A stretch of DNA of 64,000 bases from Cycas panzhihuaensis (Eukaryota; Cycadophyta), in contig CM041465.1 of assembly GCA_023213395.1 (NCBI GenBank), positions 209,133,741-209,197,740 on the forward strand. The letters run 5' to 3'. The notes below the pieces were generated by a model, which did no database searches, had not been told where the DNA came from, and worked only from the letters and a program-made list of their open reading frames with translations. Below, one piece after another: positions 50,717 to 63,391 of the stretch (positions within the stretch are counted from its first letter, which is position 1; the number at the start of each line of letters is the position of its first letter). The position numbers were made by a program, and so were the translations under genes.

Positions 50717-51590
50717 TTGGACGCAATGAGTAGAAACACTCTTTCCTTTATCATCCTAGTTATCTTTAGGTTTATCACAATGTTTGAACCAATAGTTCTT
50801 CTCGCAGTGACTATCCTTCTTGCAGTAATTGCACTTTCCATTAAACTTCTTTTTGTCTTGAGAGCTTTCTTTAGATCGTTGTGTGATCTTCTCCTCCTTA
50901 GGGGCCTTCTTCCTCTGAGATTTCATGGCTAAGGCCTAACTTGAACCAGAACCTCCAAGCAAACCATGATGTTTGAGCTTGGCATCCTCTGCTAGAATTA
51001 GGTTTTTGAACCCATCAAAAGTTTCTTCCTTCATCACTTTGTCTCTACCGTAAATGGTCTGGAATGTGGCGAACGCAACTGGCAGTTTCAACGTGATTAT
51101 CGCAAACAAGAGCACATCATTGATCAAGTTCTGCTTTAACTCTTCTAGCTTGTTCTTCAAGTCGGTTATTTTATTCAAGTAGAAGCTGATATTGTTCTCA
51201 TCTTAAACTTTTGAATTGAGCAGTTCCAACATCAGAGCAAGACGCCTATTCATCATCTTCTTCTCAAAAGTATCATACAACTTCATCCAAATCTCAGCTG
51301 GGCCATCCATATTGTGAACTAGAGCCCTCTAGTCTAGCGCCAGTGAGAGTTTCAGTAATCCAATGACCATATATTGCTTCTCTTTAAGTTTGATACACTC
51401 CTTATGGTCAAGTGGGACTAAAACAAGCTTTGCCTTGGTGATTCCCCGGAGTTGGTTCACCATCAAAATAAGCTCCATATTAGCCTTCCATTCACTGAAA
51501 TTGTTACTGTTAAAGATAACTTTAGGCATAAGCTTCTCCATCTCAAATGACAGGCTACAATGTGAAGCACACGACACCAAACGAACATAT
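50717..51590 (-). pseudogene. copia I gag
   Basis: The start is near 51545 (MEKLMPKVIFNSNNFSEW, the copia gag N-terminus). Open pieces are 51580-51329 and 51178-50936, with TDLKNKLEELKQNLI and LILAEDAKLKHHG. The zinc knuckle near 50840-50800 reads CNYCKKDSHCEKNYW. The fourth ligand, normally Cys, is Tyr (TGC or TGT to TAT), so the CCHC motif is lost. A stop at 50936 separates it from the Lys-rich segment before the knuckle. Confidence 0.85.
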
Positions 51591-51599
51591 TAAGGATGA

Positions 51600-53140
51600 A
51601 AATGCACCCTTATGACCTCCTCTGCCTCATGAGCACTCTTCCAAAGAGACCTAACATAGATTATACCCACATTAAGTGAGCCATCGACTGTTTTTCTCCT
51701 CTTATCTATCAACAAATGACCTTAAATAGCCACTAAATGTCACAACTGACACTTTAAAATGGCTAAAAACATGTGTTCTAGAATAAAGATGCCTCCATAT
51801 GATAATGGTGCACAGTCTCTAAGTCAAAAAATCACAAAAAAGCTCCTTGATTTACACTCAAAACGACTCAAGGACACATCAGTATCTCTCACTATTGACG
51901 TGCATCAATGGTTCAAAGGGCTTTTATAAAGTTGAATTGAGATTGGAATATGCCAAAAGGCATATTCTAAAAGTGACAACTTTTTAAGGAACTCATGCCT
52001 TTTTAACTTAAGTCACATGCTTATCCTCCAAAAGTCATACTACTTGAGGAGAGGGATGCGGTTGTTCAACACACCTTACTGCTCTATGCGCTATCACCAA
52101 GTGGTTTATATCATCTGTACAGCTGGTAAGGCTTCAACTTAGCCAAGACATGTCTTTTTAATACTTGGACAACCTCTAAACAACCACAATTATCAACAAA
52201 CTAGCACACAAAGCACCCAACCAAGAGGAAATACGCCCAACCTCCTTGGATCAACGCTAAATCAAACCTTAATAGGCAAACAACCCCCTTGAAAATAACC
52301 TAGCTGACTTCTAAAGGTGCTCAGATGCTAAGAAAACAACTTAACCAGTCCTAGATAGTCACAAAGAGCACCCATCCAGTCATAAATCTGCCTAGCCACT
52401 CTCCAATCACATCAAAATGCACTCAGCCATCATCCAAGGCACTAAAAACAACCTTAGAATAGTTGTATATCTTTTATTTAATGTACATACATCTCAACAA
52501 GTCACACAAACAGCCCAGTAATTTAACAACACCAAGATGTCAGCTCAAAAGTGTGTTTTCAGTGTAGATATGGGGTCATATACCCACAGATAGAGACGCC
52601 ACAACTCAAAAATTTCAGTGAAAGATGCCTTATACTATTGTGTACTTCTCTTAATCTTAGTATAGAGGACTGAAAACTATCCAAAAAGAATCTAATCTCT
52701 TCCTTATACAGACTAACGAAGGTAACACCAGAAGAAGCTTTGTTTTTATTGAGTTTTACAGTGCTTTGAGTGGGAATACCCTAGACTTACTTGTATGGAA
52801 AGAGGGTTCACCTTAATGTCATTGAATCACCCTCAGTACATGTTTTCCATGCTTAAATCACCTCAATAGATCATCAATCCTCTTCAGATAATCCCAAATG
52901 GGCTAACTCCAACCACCAATGTGGTCTTCACGCCTGAATACAGACTCCAATAACCCTTACACTCTGTCAAATAGTGATCTCCACTGCTCCAACCACCATT
53001 GATTTTTCTGTGACTGCTTCTGTATGATGCTGGGGTTGATGGACCCTCAAGACTTGGCTTGGGTCAGACGGCATTACCCAGCAACCAACGATTCCACTGC
53101 CCCATTCACCGTCAAGCTTTAGTTGTGCAAGACCCTACTA
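51600..53140 (-). other. copia I leader, no gene
   Basis: About 1.5 kb between primer site and gag without a supported reading frame. It is moderately C-rich on the plus strand, with CCAACC-type short repeats around 52190-52440. Confidence 0.5.
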
Positions 53141-53151
53141 CTCTGATATCA

Positions 53152-53509
53152 TGTTTAGGAACATGAAAACATACACATATGTTTCCATCCAAAGGATCTT
53201 TTAACCATACATATCAAGTACAAGAAAAATATACACATAAGACATGCACAGAACATAAGATATACGTGGGAAAACCCTTTCGGGAAAAACCCCACCACAA
53301 AAAGATCCTCAAGGGATCGTTGATTATTTCACAATAAACTTTGATATAGAATACACAAGGCCTCAAGGCACATATACTCTCCTAGAGGTGTCACCCGTTT
53401 AGGGTTGTGACCCTCTGAATAAATCGCACCTTTTGGCTCACACCCTTTCACATAATTAAACCATATTAACATTAATTAAGTGGCTTAATAATTAACTACC
53501 ATGCTAACA
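53152..53509 (-). repeat. 5' LTR of copia I with primer site
   Basis: Partner of 47126-47483. It is preceded by CTCTGATATCA (53141-53151), one transition from the complement of the initiator-Met primer site, and followed by the TSD CATAT at 53510-53514. Confidence 0.95.
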
Positions 53510-53514
53510 CATAT

Positions 53515-54760
53515 GACAGATAGACTTGAGTGGTTGAGGTATATATAGAAAATATTAGACATATAATTATCTTAGGTAATAATAAGTTTCTTATTGTCAA
53601 AGGCATAGGGGAAGTCCCAGTAATTACTCCTAATTGTGATGATTAGTATATGGAGAATGTATTATATATATCAGGTTTAAAAATAAACCTAATTTTATCA
53701 GTCAAATAAAAAAAAATAGGATGTGTATTCTCTTTAAAAATAAAAGAGCTATCATCAGTGATCATGAAGGAAAAATAATCACAAAAGATATGAGGGATAA
53801 CTATTTTTATAATCTCTTAGGTAAATCTATAAATCAAAGAGCATATATGATTGTAAACATGTCTAATAAGATTTTGTTATTGCATGAAAAATTAGGACAT
53901 CTATACTTCACTACTTTTGGTTGATGAATGAACAAAATATAGTGCATGGTCTCCTAAAGTTTAAAGTAGAAAAGGATACTTATGAACCTTGCATTTTTTA
54001 AAAGGAGCATAGGTAAAAAATTTCTAAAGTTAAGGCTTAGAGAACAATGAAAAAGTTAAGTCTAATCCACTCTAATATATGTGGTCCTATGCCAATCACT
54101 TCACTCAGATGTGCAAGGTATATTTGACCTTTATTAATAATTTTTCAAGGAGCATCTGTATTTATCATCTAAAGAAGAAGTCTCAAGTATTTGACATGTT
54201 TAAAGAATTCAAAGTAAAAGTGGAGAATGAAAGTAGATAAAGAGTAAAGATACTGATATCAAATACTAGAGGAGAGTACACCTCTAAAGTATTTATCAAA
54301 TTTTATAAGGATCATGGTATAAAGAAGTAGTTAATGACTACATATACTCCCCAACATAATGGAGTAGCTAAAAGGATGAATAGAATATTGGTTAATAAGG
54401 CCAAGTCAATGATAGAGGCCAAGAATCTCTCAAATATCCATTGGATATAAGTAATTTATATAATGATGTACCTAACAAATAGAAGTATGACTAAATCTAT
54501 AATAAATAAAACACCTAAAGAAGCATAGTCAAGATATAGACCTACAATTAGCCATCTCAGAATCTTTGGAAGCAAAATATATATACATGTTCCCAAAGAG
54601 AAATATGAAAAGTTTGATGATAAAAGTTTTAAGTGCATCCTTATGGGTTATAATAAAGAGAGTAAAGTATATTGTGTATATGAATTGACATCTTAAAAGG
54701 TATATACAACTTAAGGATGTTATCTTTGAAGAAGTAAAGAAATAGGCTTCAGATCAAACT
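53515..54760 (+). pseudogene. copia E protease end, gag-pre-integrase and integrase
   Basis: Resumes E's protease after copia I with MTDRLEWL. The gag-pre-integrase segment is open at 53721-53924, with ILLLHEKLGHLYFTTFG. The integrase core shows LSLIHSNICGPMPITS near 54058 (D to N at the first catalytic position). NTRGEYTS near 54270 (normally TDNGGEY) follows, then TTYTPQHNGVAKRMNRILV near 54340, where the usual catalytic Glu of VER reads Ala. RIFGSKIYIHVPKEK near 54566 is the C-terminal block. Several stops and shifts are present. Confidence 0.8.
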
Positions 54761-54779
54761 TAGGACTTCAACACTTTGA

Positions 54780-56610
54780 AGATATGGCAAGATAAGGGAA
54801 AGCAAATTAAGGAGCAACCTGAACTAAGTTCTTCAAGATAACAATTTATCAAGCTTAAAACTAAGTCGAAAAAGGAGGAATAAATTAAGGAGGGGTTTGA
54901 AGATGCTCAAGAGATGCAGTTATAACTTGAGATCACTCCACCTATTAAAAAAAAAAAAATAGTGGTATTTGAAAACCATGGTTAAAGTCTAGTTACTTAA
55001 GATAAAAGATAAAAGAAAATTGAGGATAAAACATGATATGATCAATTTGCTTTAAACGCAGATATATTATATGTTGATAAGCCTTCAAGTTTTGAGAAGG
55101 CCAACCAATAGTAGAAGTGGAAGATAACCATAAATGTTAATATTTGTGTCATTGGGCAGAATAAAACTTTGGATTTAGTTGATTTGTCAATAAGCAAATA
55201 AGCAATTGGTTGTAAATGGGACTATTATACCAAATTAAAATTAGATGGAATAATCAATAAACATAAGGACAGACTGGTAGTTAAAGGATTTAAGTAGATG
55301 GAAGATATTGATTACATAGAAACATTTGCTCTAGTAGCAAAGATGGTGATGATTAGACTAATGCTAGCAATAACTACTTAACTTAAATAACAATTACACT
55401 AGCTTGATGTTAAGAGTGCTTTCCTTAATGGAGATCTTGCAAAGGAGGTTTATATGGAATAACCAATTGGATATGTTACTAAGAGAAAATAACACTTAGT
55501 ATATCACTTGAAGAAGGCTTTGTATGGCCTTAAACATTCTCCAAGAGCTTGATATTTCAAAATTGATTGATATTTTTTGGAAAATAGGTTTGAGAGGTCA
55601 CTAATAGATTGAAACTTATATATCAAAATTAAAGAATATTTAGTCATTCTTGTAGTTCATTTGTAGATAATCTTGCGACCATAGGGAATGACACCTAAAA
55701 AGTTGAAAGGCTAAAGAATGATCTCAAGAAGACATTTGAGATGACATATTTTAGATTGCTTAATTATTTTTTGGAAATGGAAGTATAGAAGAGCTTGGGA
55801 GGATCTTTATTTCATAGGCTAAGTATACATGGAAAACTCTAATGAGATTCAAAATGGAGAATTGTAAACTTATTTGTACTTCCATGGAAATAGGTTTAAA
55901 GTTAACAACTCTAGATGATGATAATGAGTAAATTGATGGAATGATGCTTAGATAACTAATTGATAGTATGATCTATTTGACTACTACTAAGCCTGATATT
56001 TCCTTTGCAATCAGTATGATGTCAAGGTTCATGACTAAACCAAAGTGGATCCGTTAGAAAGCTATAAATAGGATCTTGAGATATTTTTATAGAACACTAA
56101 AATTTAGACTAGAGTTTAGCCAAAAAGACAATGTTAGGCTAATTAAATATTTAAATTTTGATTGGATTGGATGCGATAATAACAAAAAATCCACTTCATG
56201 GTATTACTTTAGTATGGATTCTATTGTTTTCACTTAGAGCAACAAGAAATAAACTAATGTTTCTTTATCATCTATTGAGTTAGAATATAAAGTTATTGGT
56301 ATAACTACTTATGAAGCCATCTGGTTGAGGTAAGTACTCAGTGATTTGGGATTACATTAGGAGGAGGTGACTACATATATTGTGAGAATCAAAGTACCTT
56401 GAACATTGCCAATAATCTAGTATTCCATGCTCACACTAAATACATTAAGATACATCATCACTTAATTAAGGAACATAACTAGAATAGAGAGGTCAAGATT
56501 CTATATAGATCAAAAGAGGAGTAGATTGTTGATATTTTTACCAAACCATTATCCAAAGATAACTTTGATAAATTTAAATTTTGTATCATCATTAAAGCCA
56601 ATAATATGAA
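54780..56610 (+). pseudogene. copia E reverse transcriptase and RNase H
   Basis: RT begins near 55200 with GCKWDYYTKLKLDG, then HKDRLVVKGF, LDVKSAFLNGDLAKEVY and KKALYGLKHSPRA. The catalytic box is FVDN at 55660-55671, with the second Asp changed to Asn (GAT to AAT) after a frameshift. RNase H runs from about 55930 to 56600, recognisable in pieces such as LIKYLNFDWIGCDNNKKS near 56140 and a degenerate DIFTKPL near 56530. Stops at Gln (MEQP, GFKQ) are TAA or TAG. It ends next to the purine tract and 3' LTR. Confidence 0.82.
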
Positions 56611-56623
56611 TATTAAGGGGAAG

Positions 56624-56900
56624 TGTTAAATTAATATTTATATGTGGATGGAATAGAGTAAATGACTCATAGGAATTATAAAATCCTAAATGGACTTGTG
56701 ATATGTGTTAGGGTAGTTATTGATTCATTTGTTGATTGTTCCTAATTTTGCTTATATATTAATCTGCATTGTACTATGTGTAATCAGTTTGATGAATGGG
56801 TTCTTAATAAATAGTGATTATTATGAATGGTAGACCAATTCTTCTTGAAAAACCTATCTTAATGTGTCAACTTGGTTCCATGTTTCTAATTATAATTTCA
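56624..56900 (+). repeat. 3' LTR of copia E with purine tract
   Basis: Same length as 18134-18410. The tract AAGGGGAAG (56615-56623) precedes it. TAATG (56901-56905) follows. Confidence 0.85.
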
Positions 56901-56905
56901 TAATG

Positions 56906-58620
56906 TCATCACATATGATGACAAGCTTTTTCTCAATAACTTTTCCATATAGTATGAGGTCACTAGTTGAGATGGTGTTATGGGTGGTGCTTACAACCTA
57001 TACTTGTGCCCTTTTTGGAAAAAACTCGAAGTGAATATTATAGTTAGTAATAGTATTCCTAAGATTTTGTAGCTATTAAATACTAAGAACTATATCAACT
57101 CCTCTAATGGGTATAACAAAATATGTTTATACTTATAAAGTAGTTTGCTATTTATAATTGTACCTTCTCACCTCCATGTGGCTTGCTCTTCCCATTTATG
57201 ATAACAACTTGAAATAACTTGAGAGGTTTTATTTAGAGCCCAAGTTTAATTATTGTTGGCCTATTGATAAATTTGTGAGTGATATCATTATTTACCAATA
57301 TTGATACCTTTGCATCTTTTATCCCCCCTTGAATCATAGAGTTTAAGGGGTGTTGACCTCTCCCATAATTGACTTTAGAGATATCTATATATTTTTTGCT
57401 TCCATTTGGTTAAACAACTCCTTGATTTCTGCCTTCTCATTGATAAACTATGATTCTTCTTTTGTATCATCTAAATTTTGGATATCTATATCCTCATTAT
57501 TGATTATAAATGCCTTCTTCACTAGGTACTTATAGTTATAATTCCATTTCCTCCATAATCAAAGCAAGTTCCTCTTTTTAGATGTTTGGCTTTGGATAGT
57601 TTATTTCTTGTCATCATATCTTCTTTCTCTTTTATAAGTGGAGGCTCAACTTTTGTGCTTGAGTGGTTCCAATTGGATTGGTAACTTTGGCTTTAATATC
57701 TAATGGGTTTGTTATGGTGGATGTAACTTTGTCTTCCTTCTTAAAAGTTAAACTTCAACATTCTTTTCTTGGTAGATTATGTCACTTAAGGTCATTACTC
57801 CTAATGTTTTTAAGTGGAACCTAATATTCCTTCTAGGCCTTATAATATATGCCTATATTAGTAGTTCATCCTTAATACCCTTGGTGATTAAGCTTTGTAG
57901 GTTCTGGAATTATTGAGTGTAAGTTTGTATTGAGCTAGTTTGTTATAAATGTATAAGTTGGGTGAAGTAGTTTATGTTACAAGTATCCTTCTATTGCTCT
58001 ATTAGGGATGATTTTTAAAAATCCTAATTGTAATATTTTGTATCTTGATAGATTCTATTCCACCAATGGAACCACTTAAGTGCCTTCCAATATAAATTAA
58101 GAGATGCCACTAAGATTCTATCTTTTATTGATCCATCATTCATCTAAAATAAATTCCTCTTTGGATTATCCAACTATGAATATCCTTTGACTTTTTTAAA
58201 TTAAACTTTTCCAAAATGATTTTGGTATCCTTGAGCCCCTAGTTTGGTATGACTTTCTAATTTTCTTTAGCCCTTTCCTAAAAAAATTCTTTTTTTTTGT
58301 AGAATAGTCATACATCATCCTTGTAGTCATCCAATCTCTTATTGAATCCTTGTATAACTCCACTCATCATGCTTCTAAGACTCACTATATTGTTCTTTAT
58401 ACTTGTTAAGTCATTGATTATGGCATCCACTTTGAGAGATATGCCTTTTAATGTTACTAATTATTGGTTTACTATCTTTCTTAGAATAGGTATTTTCCCA
58501 AATCTAAACTTTGTTATATGGAAAATTAATTTTGCTCCTTATTTTTATTGGAACACCATGATCTTTTCTACTTGGCTTTTAATCTATAGTGCACTACTCT
58601 TGAAAGAGGCCTCGATAATG
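56906..58620 (-). pseudogene. gypsy B gag and protease
   Basis: Minus strand. Gag is readable in fragments from about 58600, including NDLTSIKNNIVSLRSMM near 58410 and HSWIIQRGIYF near 58170, with a WHWW-like block near 58070. A knuckle remnant, KRGTCFDYGGN, lies near 57560, where the second Cys is Tyr. The protease at 57303-57262 reads ILVNNDITHKFI, where gypsy has LVDSGSTHNFI, so the catalytic Asp is Asn and the Gly is Asp. Near 57080 VDIVLSI, two stops, then LQNL matches the VLGIQWLQ block, with Gln and Trp as the stops. It continues at 18128 beyond copia E. Confidence 0.75.
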
Positions 58621-59220
58621 AGGTTTTAATATCACTTATGGGAATTCCAACCTCAAACATAGATAATATCCATACATAAGACTATTTTTTATAGTTTTGC
58701 ATGAGTAAACATGCACTAAAAGTAAATATTGAAGTGAAAAGTATAATATCCATAATTTTATGATCCAAATAGAGTAAATATTAAAATGAAATGGTATTAA
58801 TAATATATATAGAAAAGATATCAAACTTACAATAAGTAAAACTTACTTACTGGCTTCCTCTTCAAGGCAAGGTATACTCCTAAAAGTAGTTTCTTCAGGT
58901 AAAAATATGGAAGAACTAGAACTTGAATTCATGTCTGACTCCTTCGCCAAAAAGCCCTATACATAAGCAACTAGAATCTAATTAAAGAAAATGGCCAAAA
59001 ACCATAACTAAGTTTAGTTAGAATAAGATGTGAAGCCAACCATAATAAATAATAAAAACTACATTATGAAGTTAGCCAAAATAAATAGTGAAGACTGCAT
59101 AATAAAAACTATATAATGAAGTTGAACAAAATAAATAATAAAAATTATTTTATGAAGTCACCTAGAATAAATAGTATAGACTACATAATGAAGTCAATCA
59201 ATTAGAGTAGAAATGCTATA
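58621..59220 (-). repeat. 5' LTR of gypsy B with primer-site complement
   Basis: The LTR spans 58639-59220, starts TGGGAATTCC and ends CTATA (CA changed to TA). Left of it GAGGTTTTAATATCA (58619-58633) is a transition-rich version of the complement of the initiator-Met primer site. Confidence 0.8.
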
Positions 59221-59299
59221 AAAGATCACCACCTTCAAGTATAATCTTTAGGCAAAGGAATATGTGTTTCAGTGAGAGAAATAGTCCTAGGATATTCCT

Positions 59300-60600
59300 C
59301 TTCTTATGTGTTTTTAACATTTTGTGACTTAGCAGCTAGTTTATGTTTGAGTACATGAAGTATTAAAGCAATTGAGTTAATCATCTTATCTTGAATGAGA
59401 GGTTTAGATTCTTGAAATGGTGTAGTCTTTCCAAATTTATGTGTGAATGGTTCAAGTATCAGTTTGAGACTAACTTTGATCTTAAACATCTTAAATGCAA
59501 GAGTTTTATTAAGAATATTTTCATGGAAGGTGATTCATCCTTAATGCTTCAAAGTGAAGTTGTGCTTTAAGAGAATTTAAGAACAATTTAAGAAGAATAT
59601 CAAGATATTCACACTTAAAGGTAAAGACTAAATCTTAAAATCTCTTAAAAATTTCTTAACAAGACTTCTCATGACCTTGTTTAGTAGATGTGAGAGCTTT
59701 GATACCTAAATCGAAAGGTTTTCTTATATTAAAATAGGTAAGGGGGTAAATAATAAAACTATATAAGAGTGTTACTAAAAAGTGTATGTGAAAAGAGAAG
59801 ATAAAGAAGATTACCATTCTGTTTCCATTAAGAGCATGCCAAATAAAAGGCATGAACATGCTTTTGTGAATCTTCTCCTTGTATTGTTTCAAAGTGTAGC
59901 AAATAAAGAATAATAAGGAGAAGAGGGTTTATTTGAATGTCATTTGTAAGAGGTCTACTCGTGTAAGCTAAATGGGATCTATGATAGCTTTGTATAAAGG
60001 TTGATAGGCTTATAGGATGATATAAAATATTTAGTGTCACTAGATTTTATAATAAGAAAATCTAGAAATGTTTTGTTGTGCAAATGAGGACTATACAACA
60101 CTAATACTAGATCCTCACAGTTGTATACTTTGCATAAAAAATTCAAGAAAGAATGAGAGGTGCATGGAGGTTTAGAAGATAGGCTAACATATGGTTGAGT
60201 TTGGATTGGTTTAGTTTGAATTGAGTGTATTTATTATGATGGAGTAAGTTGATAAGTATGAATAAGTTATAATATGCAATTAGGTTGAACACTTTACGTA
60301 AAAGGATTCAAACTTTAATTGAGTGTAGGTGCCCCAATGGGATTTGATACCATGGGAATGTATGAAATAAGGTCTTAAAAGTTTGAAATAGATGACTTTG
60401 ACATGATGCAAGGTCACTTAAGAGCAAGGGTATGAGGAATTTAGGGATTATCTGATGAATAACTTGTGAGGGCAACTCAACTTCAACTTTTAGCGAAGGT
60501 GAAGGAGGTGGTGATCGTGAGCTAATTTCATCAAAGGTGAAGTAGGAGGAGAATATGTGTATTTATGCTCAAGAAAGTCTCCTACAAATGTTTTGTCAAT
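59300..60600 (-). pseudogene. gag-like frame of element C
   Basis: Readable on the minus strand in several frames. Near 60500-60340 is a Ser/Pro-rich start (SSRSPPPSPSLKVE), then a segment with stops only at Gln-like codons. Next is 60040-59828, containing FETIQGEDSQKHVHAF and then LACS, which resembles the gypsy gag capsid block (GEDP-H--F---C). FSYTLFSNTLI follows, then 59489-59304 with KPLIQDKMINSIALIL and HKLAAKSQNVK. I read it as gag of the element that hosts B. Product identity is by pattern only, and pol was not found. Confidence 0.45.
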
Positions 60601-61689
60601 AGAAGGATTAAAGACATCAATAAGAGAGATTCCAAGAGGGGTTTTATATGAAGATTATACCATAAAAGAGAAACTTGATTGTGACTAACACATATTAATA
60701 GTGAAATTGGTTAAGATAATAATCCAAAAGCAAAGGGAATAAAAGAGTAACAATTCTAAAGAGATATTGAAAAGGTGAAACTCAAGTATAATTTCCATAA
60801 CAATCATAATACGAGAACTAGATATAGGCTCTAAAATATTCTCTTAGAAATAAGAAGCAATCTTTATAATACAATGAGATATTGAACTAATAAAAAGAAA
60901 TAAAAGAAATAATAGCAAAGTCAACATAAGAAAGAGTGAGACAACAAAGTAATCCTTAGTATGGTCACCAATTATGTTTAACTCATCTATGCACCTTATT
61001 CTTTTATTCTAAGGAAATACTTAGAGGTAAGACAAAATCCTAAAAGAAATGAATAGGAATATACTACACAAGGAACATTATCCCTATAATAGATGAAAGA
61101 ATAATTTTACATAAGAGAGTATGGTTCCTAATTATATTCAAGATATAATAAAGTAAGAGAAAAATTATAAAGAGTAAATATTATATCTTTTGTGAGCATA
61201 TTTAGGTTCTTTTACCACATTAATTTATTTTATATATTCTACCTAAATAAATAAATTAAATTCTCTAATTATTTCCTTTGTAATCATCACTCAAATGAAA
61301 GGCATAAAATACAATAAATAAGAAACAGATCCTCTTATTTGGTTAATTTACATAAGAAACTCTTATGTTTGATGATAAGTAAATGTGCACTTTTTCCTTA
61401 TTCAATCTTCCTCTTCCTATATAATAACATTAGAAAAAAAAACTACCAAGGCACTTATCATATGTTTAAAAAAATATAAATCTTAAATGAAATTTATCTA
61501 AGAAAGAATCAAAGAGAGCCCCATTAAAGATGAGGAAATATATGAGTCATAGAGGATAGGTTTTTAAAAAATTATTATCAACAAGAGAAGAAAATCAAAT
61601 AAGTGAGAGAGACAATCAATCATGTGAGAAATCAATTATGAGCAAAATCAAATCAAAATCAACTTAGAATAGTTACCTAAAACGTTTAA
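60601..61689. other. AT-rich stretch without recognisable gene
   Basis: Presumed leader of element C between its gag-like frame and the repeat at 61690. Nothing else is supported. Confidence 0.4.
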
Positions 61690-61853
61690 CTTAAATTTAA
61701 AAATGATATTAAGTTATGTGAGAGAAAAATAAGAAAAACCAATTATAAAAGAGTAGTTATCAAATTGGAGATCAAAAAAATTATGTAAGGTAATTAGAAA
61801 TTTAAAATGAAGTAATAAATATAAAATGAAGTAAAATTAAATTAAAACATATA
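61690..61853. repeat. element C repeat, right copy, cut by element D
   Basis: Direct repeat of 6488-6661. It ends at ACATATA, where the LTR of element D begins. Confidence 0.6.
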
Positions 61854-62357
61854 TATTAGGGTTAACGACCATCACCCTACTCTCACCTTTCACTCAGTGT
61901 ACATACCACACTTTCACCAATTTACACATGTAGGTGCTCACATGTGAAGGTAAGTATAAGGTAAGGTTAAAGTTAATTTGAGTTAAGTTATATAATATTT
62001 TATTATTATTTGAATTCTAGGGGTTGAGGAGTTTCCCTCCTCTCCCAAATTATATATTTGGAGGAATGTGCAACCTTGGTATCTTTAAACATTGCCTACG
62101 TTTGGAGATTTGCTATGTACTCACTCATTATAGATTGAATACAAAAGACTTATGTGTTTTATGTAATAATGTTTTGACTATGTGATTATGCTCGACCTTG
62201 TCTCCACCCTGGTATCTTTATACACTGCCTATATTTGGACATTTGCTATGTACTCACTCATCATGAATTGAATACAAAAGATTTATGTATTTTATGCAAC
62301 AATGTTTTGATTATGTGATTATGCTCTACCCTGTCTCCATCATTTTATAATCCTTCA
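61854..62357 (+). repeat. 5' LTR of element D with internal 133-bp duplication
   Basis: Begins TATTAGGG (probably TG changed to TA) and ends CCTTCA. Two diverged tandem copies of about 133 bp lie at 62076-62208 and 62209-62341. Both contain GGTATCTTTA, TTTGCTATGTACTCACTCAT and TATGTGATTATGCTC. Confidence 0.75.
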
Positions 62358-62359
62358 TT

Positions 62360-62403
62360 TGGTATCAGAGCCAGGTTTAGCTCCTTCATCTAGTATCAGA
62401 GCA
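62360..62403 (+). other. primer-binding site of D and imperfect second copy
   Basis: TGGTATCAGAGCC at 62360 is complementary to the 3' end of initiator-Met tRNA. A second, slightly altered copy (TAGTATCAGAGC, starting near 62392) follows after repeated CCTTCAT sequence, so the LTR-PBS junction is partly duplicated with a period of about 32 bp. Confidence 0.75.
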
Positions 62404-62644
62404 TAGATCGCTGGCTTATTGAAGTTATTTTTTGAAGAGTAAAAATATATGTAGCAGATCTACTCATGTCAAGCTAAATATTGGTTATATTTATCTTTTA
62501 CAAAGTTTATTAGCAGCTTCTTGTATTATTTATATCAGAGATCTAATTATTCTTAATTTATACTTGTGAAATAACAAATATTTTTTAGATTTGTGCAAGA
62601 GCATAGCTACAATCAGCAAATATCAAAGATTTATCACTCTACAG

Positions 62645-63240
62645 AGCTCTTATTAACAAGTTTTATATATTTTTTGTCAAATGCTTGGTTATTTCTAGCA
62701 TATTTTATCTATTTATTTAATATTTTTTTATATCTGTGCAAGAGCACAACTACAATCAATACATATTCAAAGTTTTATCAATAAGATCTACATATTTTAT
62801 CAAATGCTTGGCTATTTCTAGTTTATTTTATCTATATATTCAATATTTTCTCATATTTATGCAATATTTTCTTCAGATCTACATATTTTATTAAATATTT
62901 AACTATTTTTTATATAGTTGGTCTATTTTTTTAATATTTTCTCCATATCTATATAATGTTTTCTCTAAATTTACATATTTTATTAAATATTTGATCATTT
63001 TTGGTATATTTGGTCAATTTTTTCAACATTTTCTCTAGATCTATGTAATATTTTCTCCAGATCTACATATTTTGTTAATTATTTGACTATTTTTGGTATA
63101 TTTGGTCCATTTACTTAAGTTTTTCTCTAGATCTATGCAATATTTTCTCCAAATATGCATATTTTATTAAATATTTGACCATTTTTTATATATTTGGTCT
63201 ATTTTTTTCAATATTTTCTTTCAAATCTATGTAAGTTTGA
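62645..63240 (+). repeat. tandem array, period 92 bp, in D leader
   Basis: The marker CATATTTT recurs at 62791, 62882, 62974, 63066 and 63158 (spacing 91 or 92). It is followed each time by AT-rich sequence with a TTGG-TATTT stretch, then ATATTTTCTC and AGATCTA. A less regular copy precedes near 62667. Confidence 0.85.
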
Positions 63241-63389
63241 CCATTGTGGAAGAAGATCTCGTCCTCTGAAGTTCATTTTCTGTAAATCTATCACAATTAT
63301 ATTACTAGGTTCTTCCTATTTTTTTAGATTTAAACATATATAAATCTTGGTTCTTTGATATATCTACTCTAGTATATTTGAAAGATTTC

Positions 63390-63391
<2 letters not shown>

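Larger units (their letters stand above)
47126..53509 (-). mobile_element. Ty1/copia element I, complete
   Basis: LTRs 47126-47483 and 53152-53509 (358 bp each) start TGTT and end CTAACA. An exact TSD, CATAT, is at 47121-47125 and 53510-53514. The primer-site complement CTCTGATATCA (53141-53151) adjoins the right LTR. A pyrimidine run TCCCCCCTTA (47484-47493) marks the polypurine tract. Gag, protease, integrase, RT and RNase H are present in copia order on the minus strand. It sits exactly inside the protease active-site codons of copia E. Confidence 0.95.

Noticed and set aside
62791-63240. CRISPR array
   Set aside because: The 92-bp units are contiguous diverged tandem copies without unique spacers, in a plant retroelement leader.
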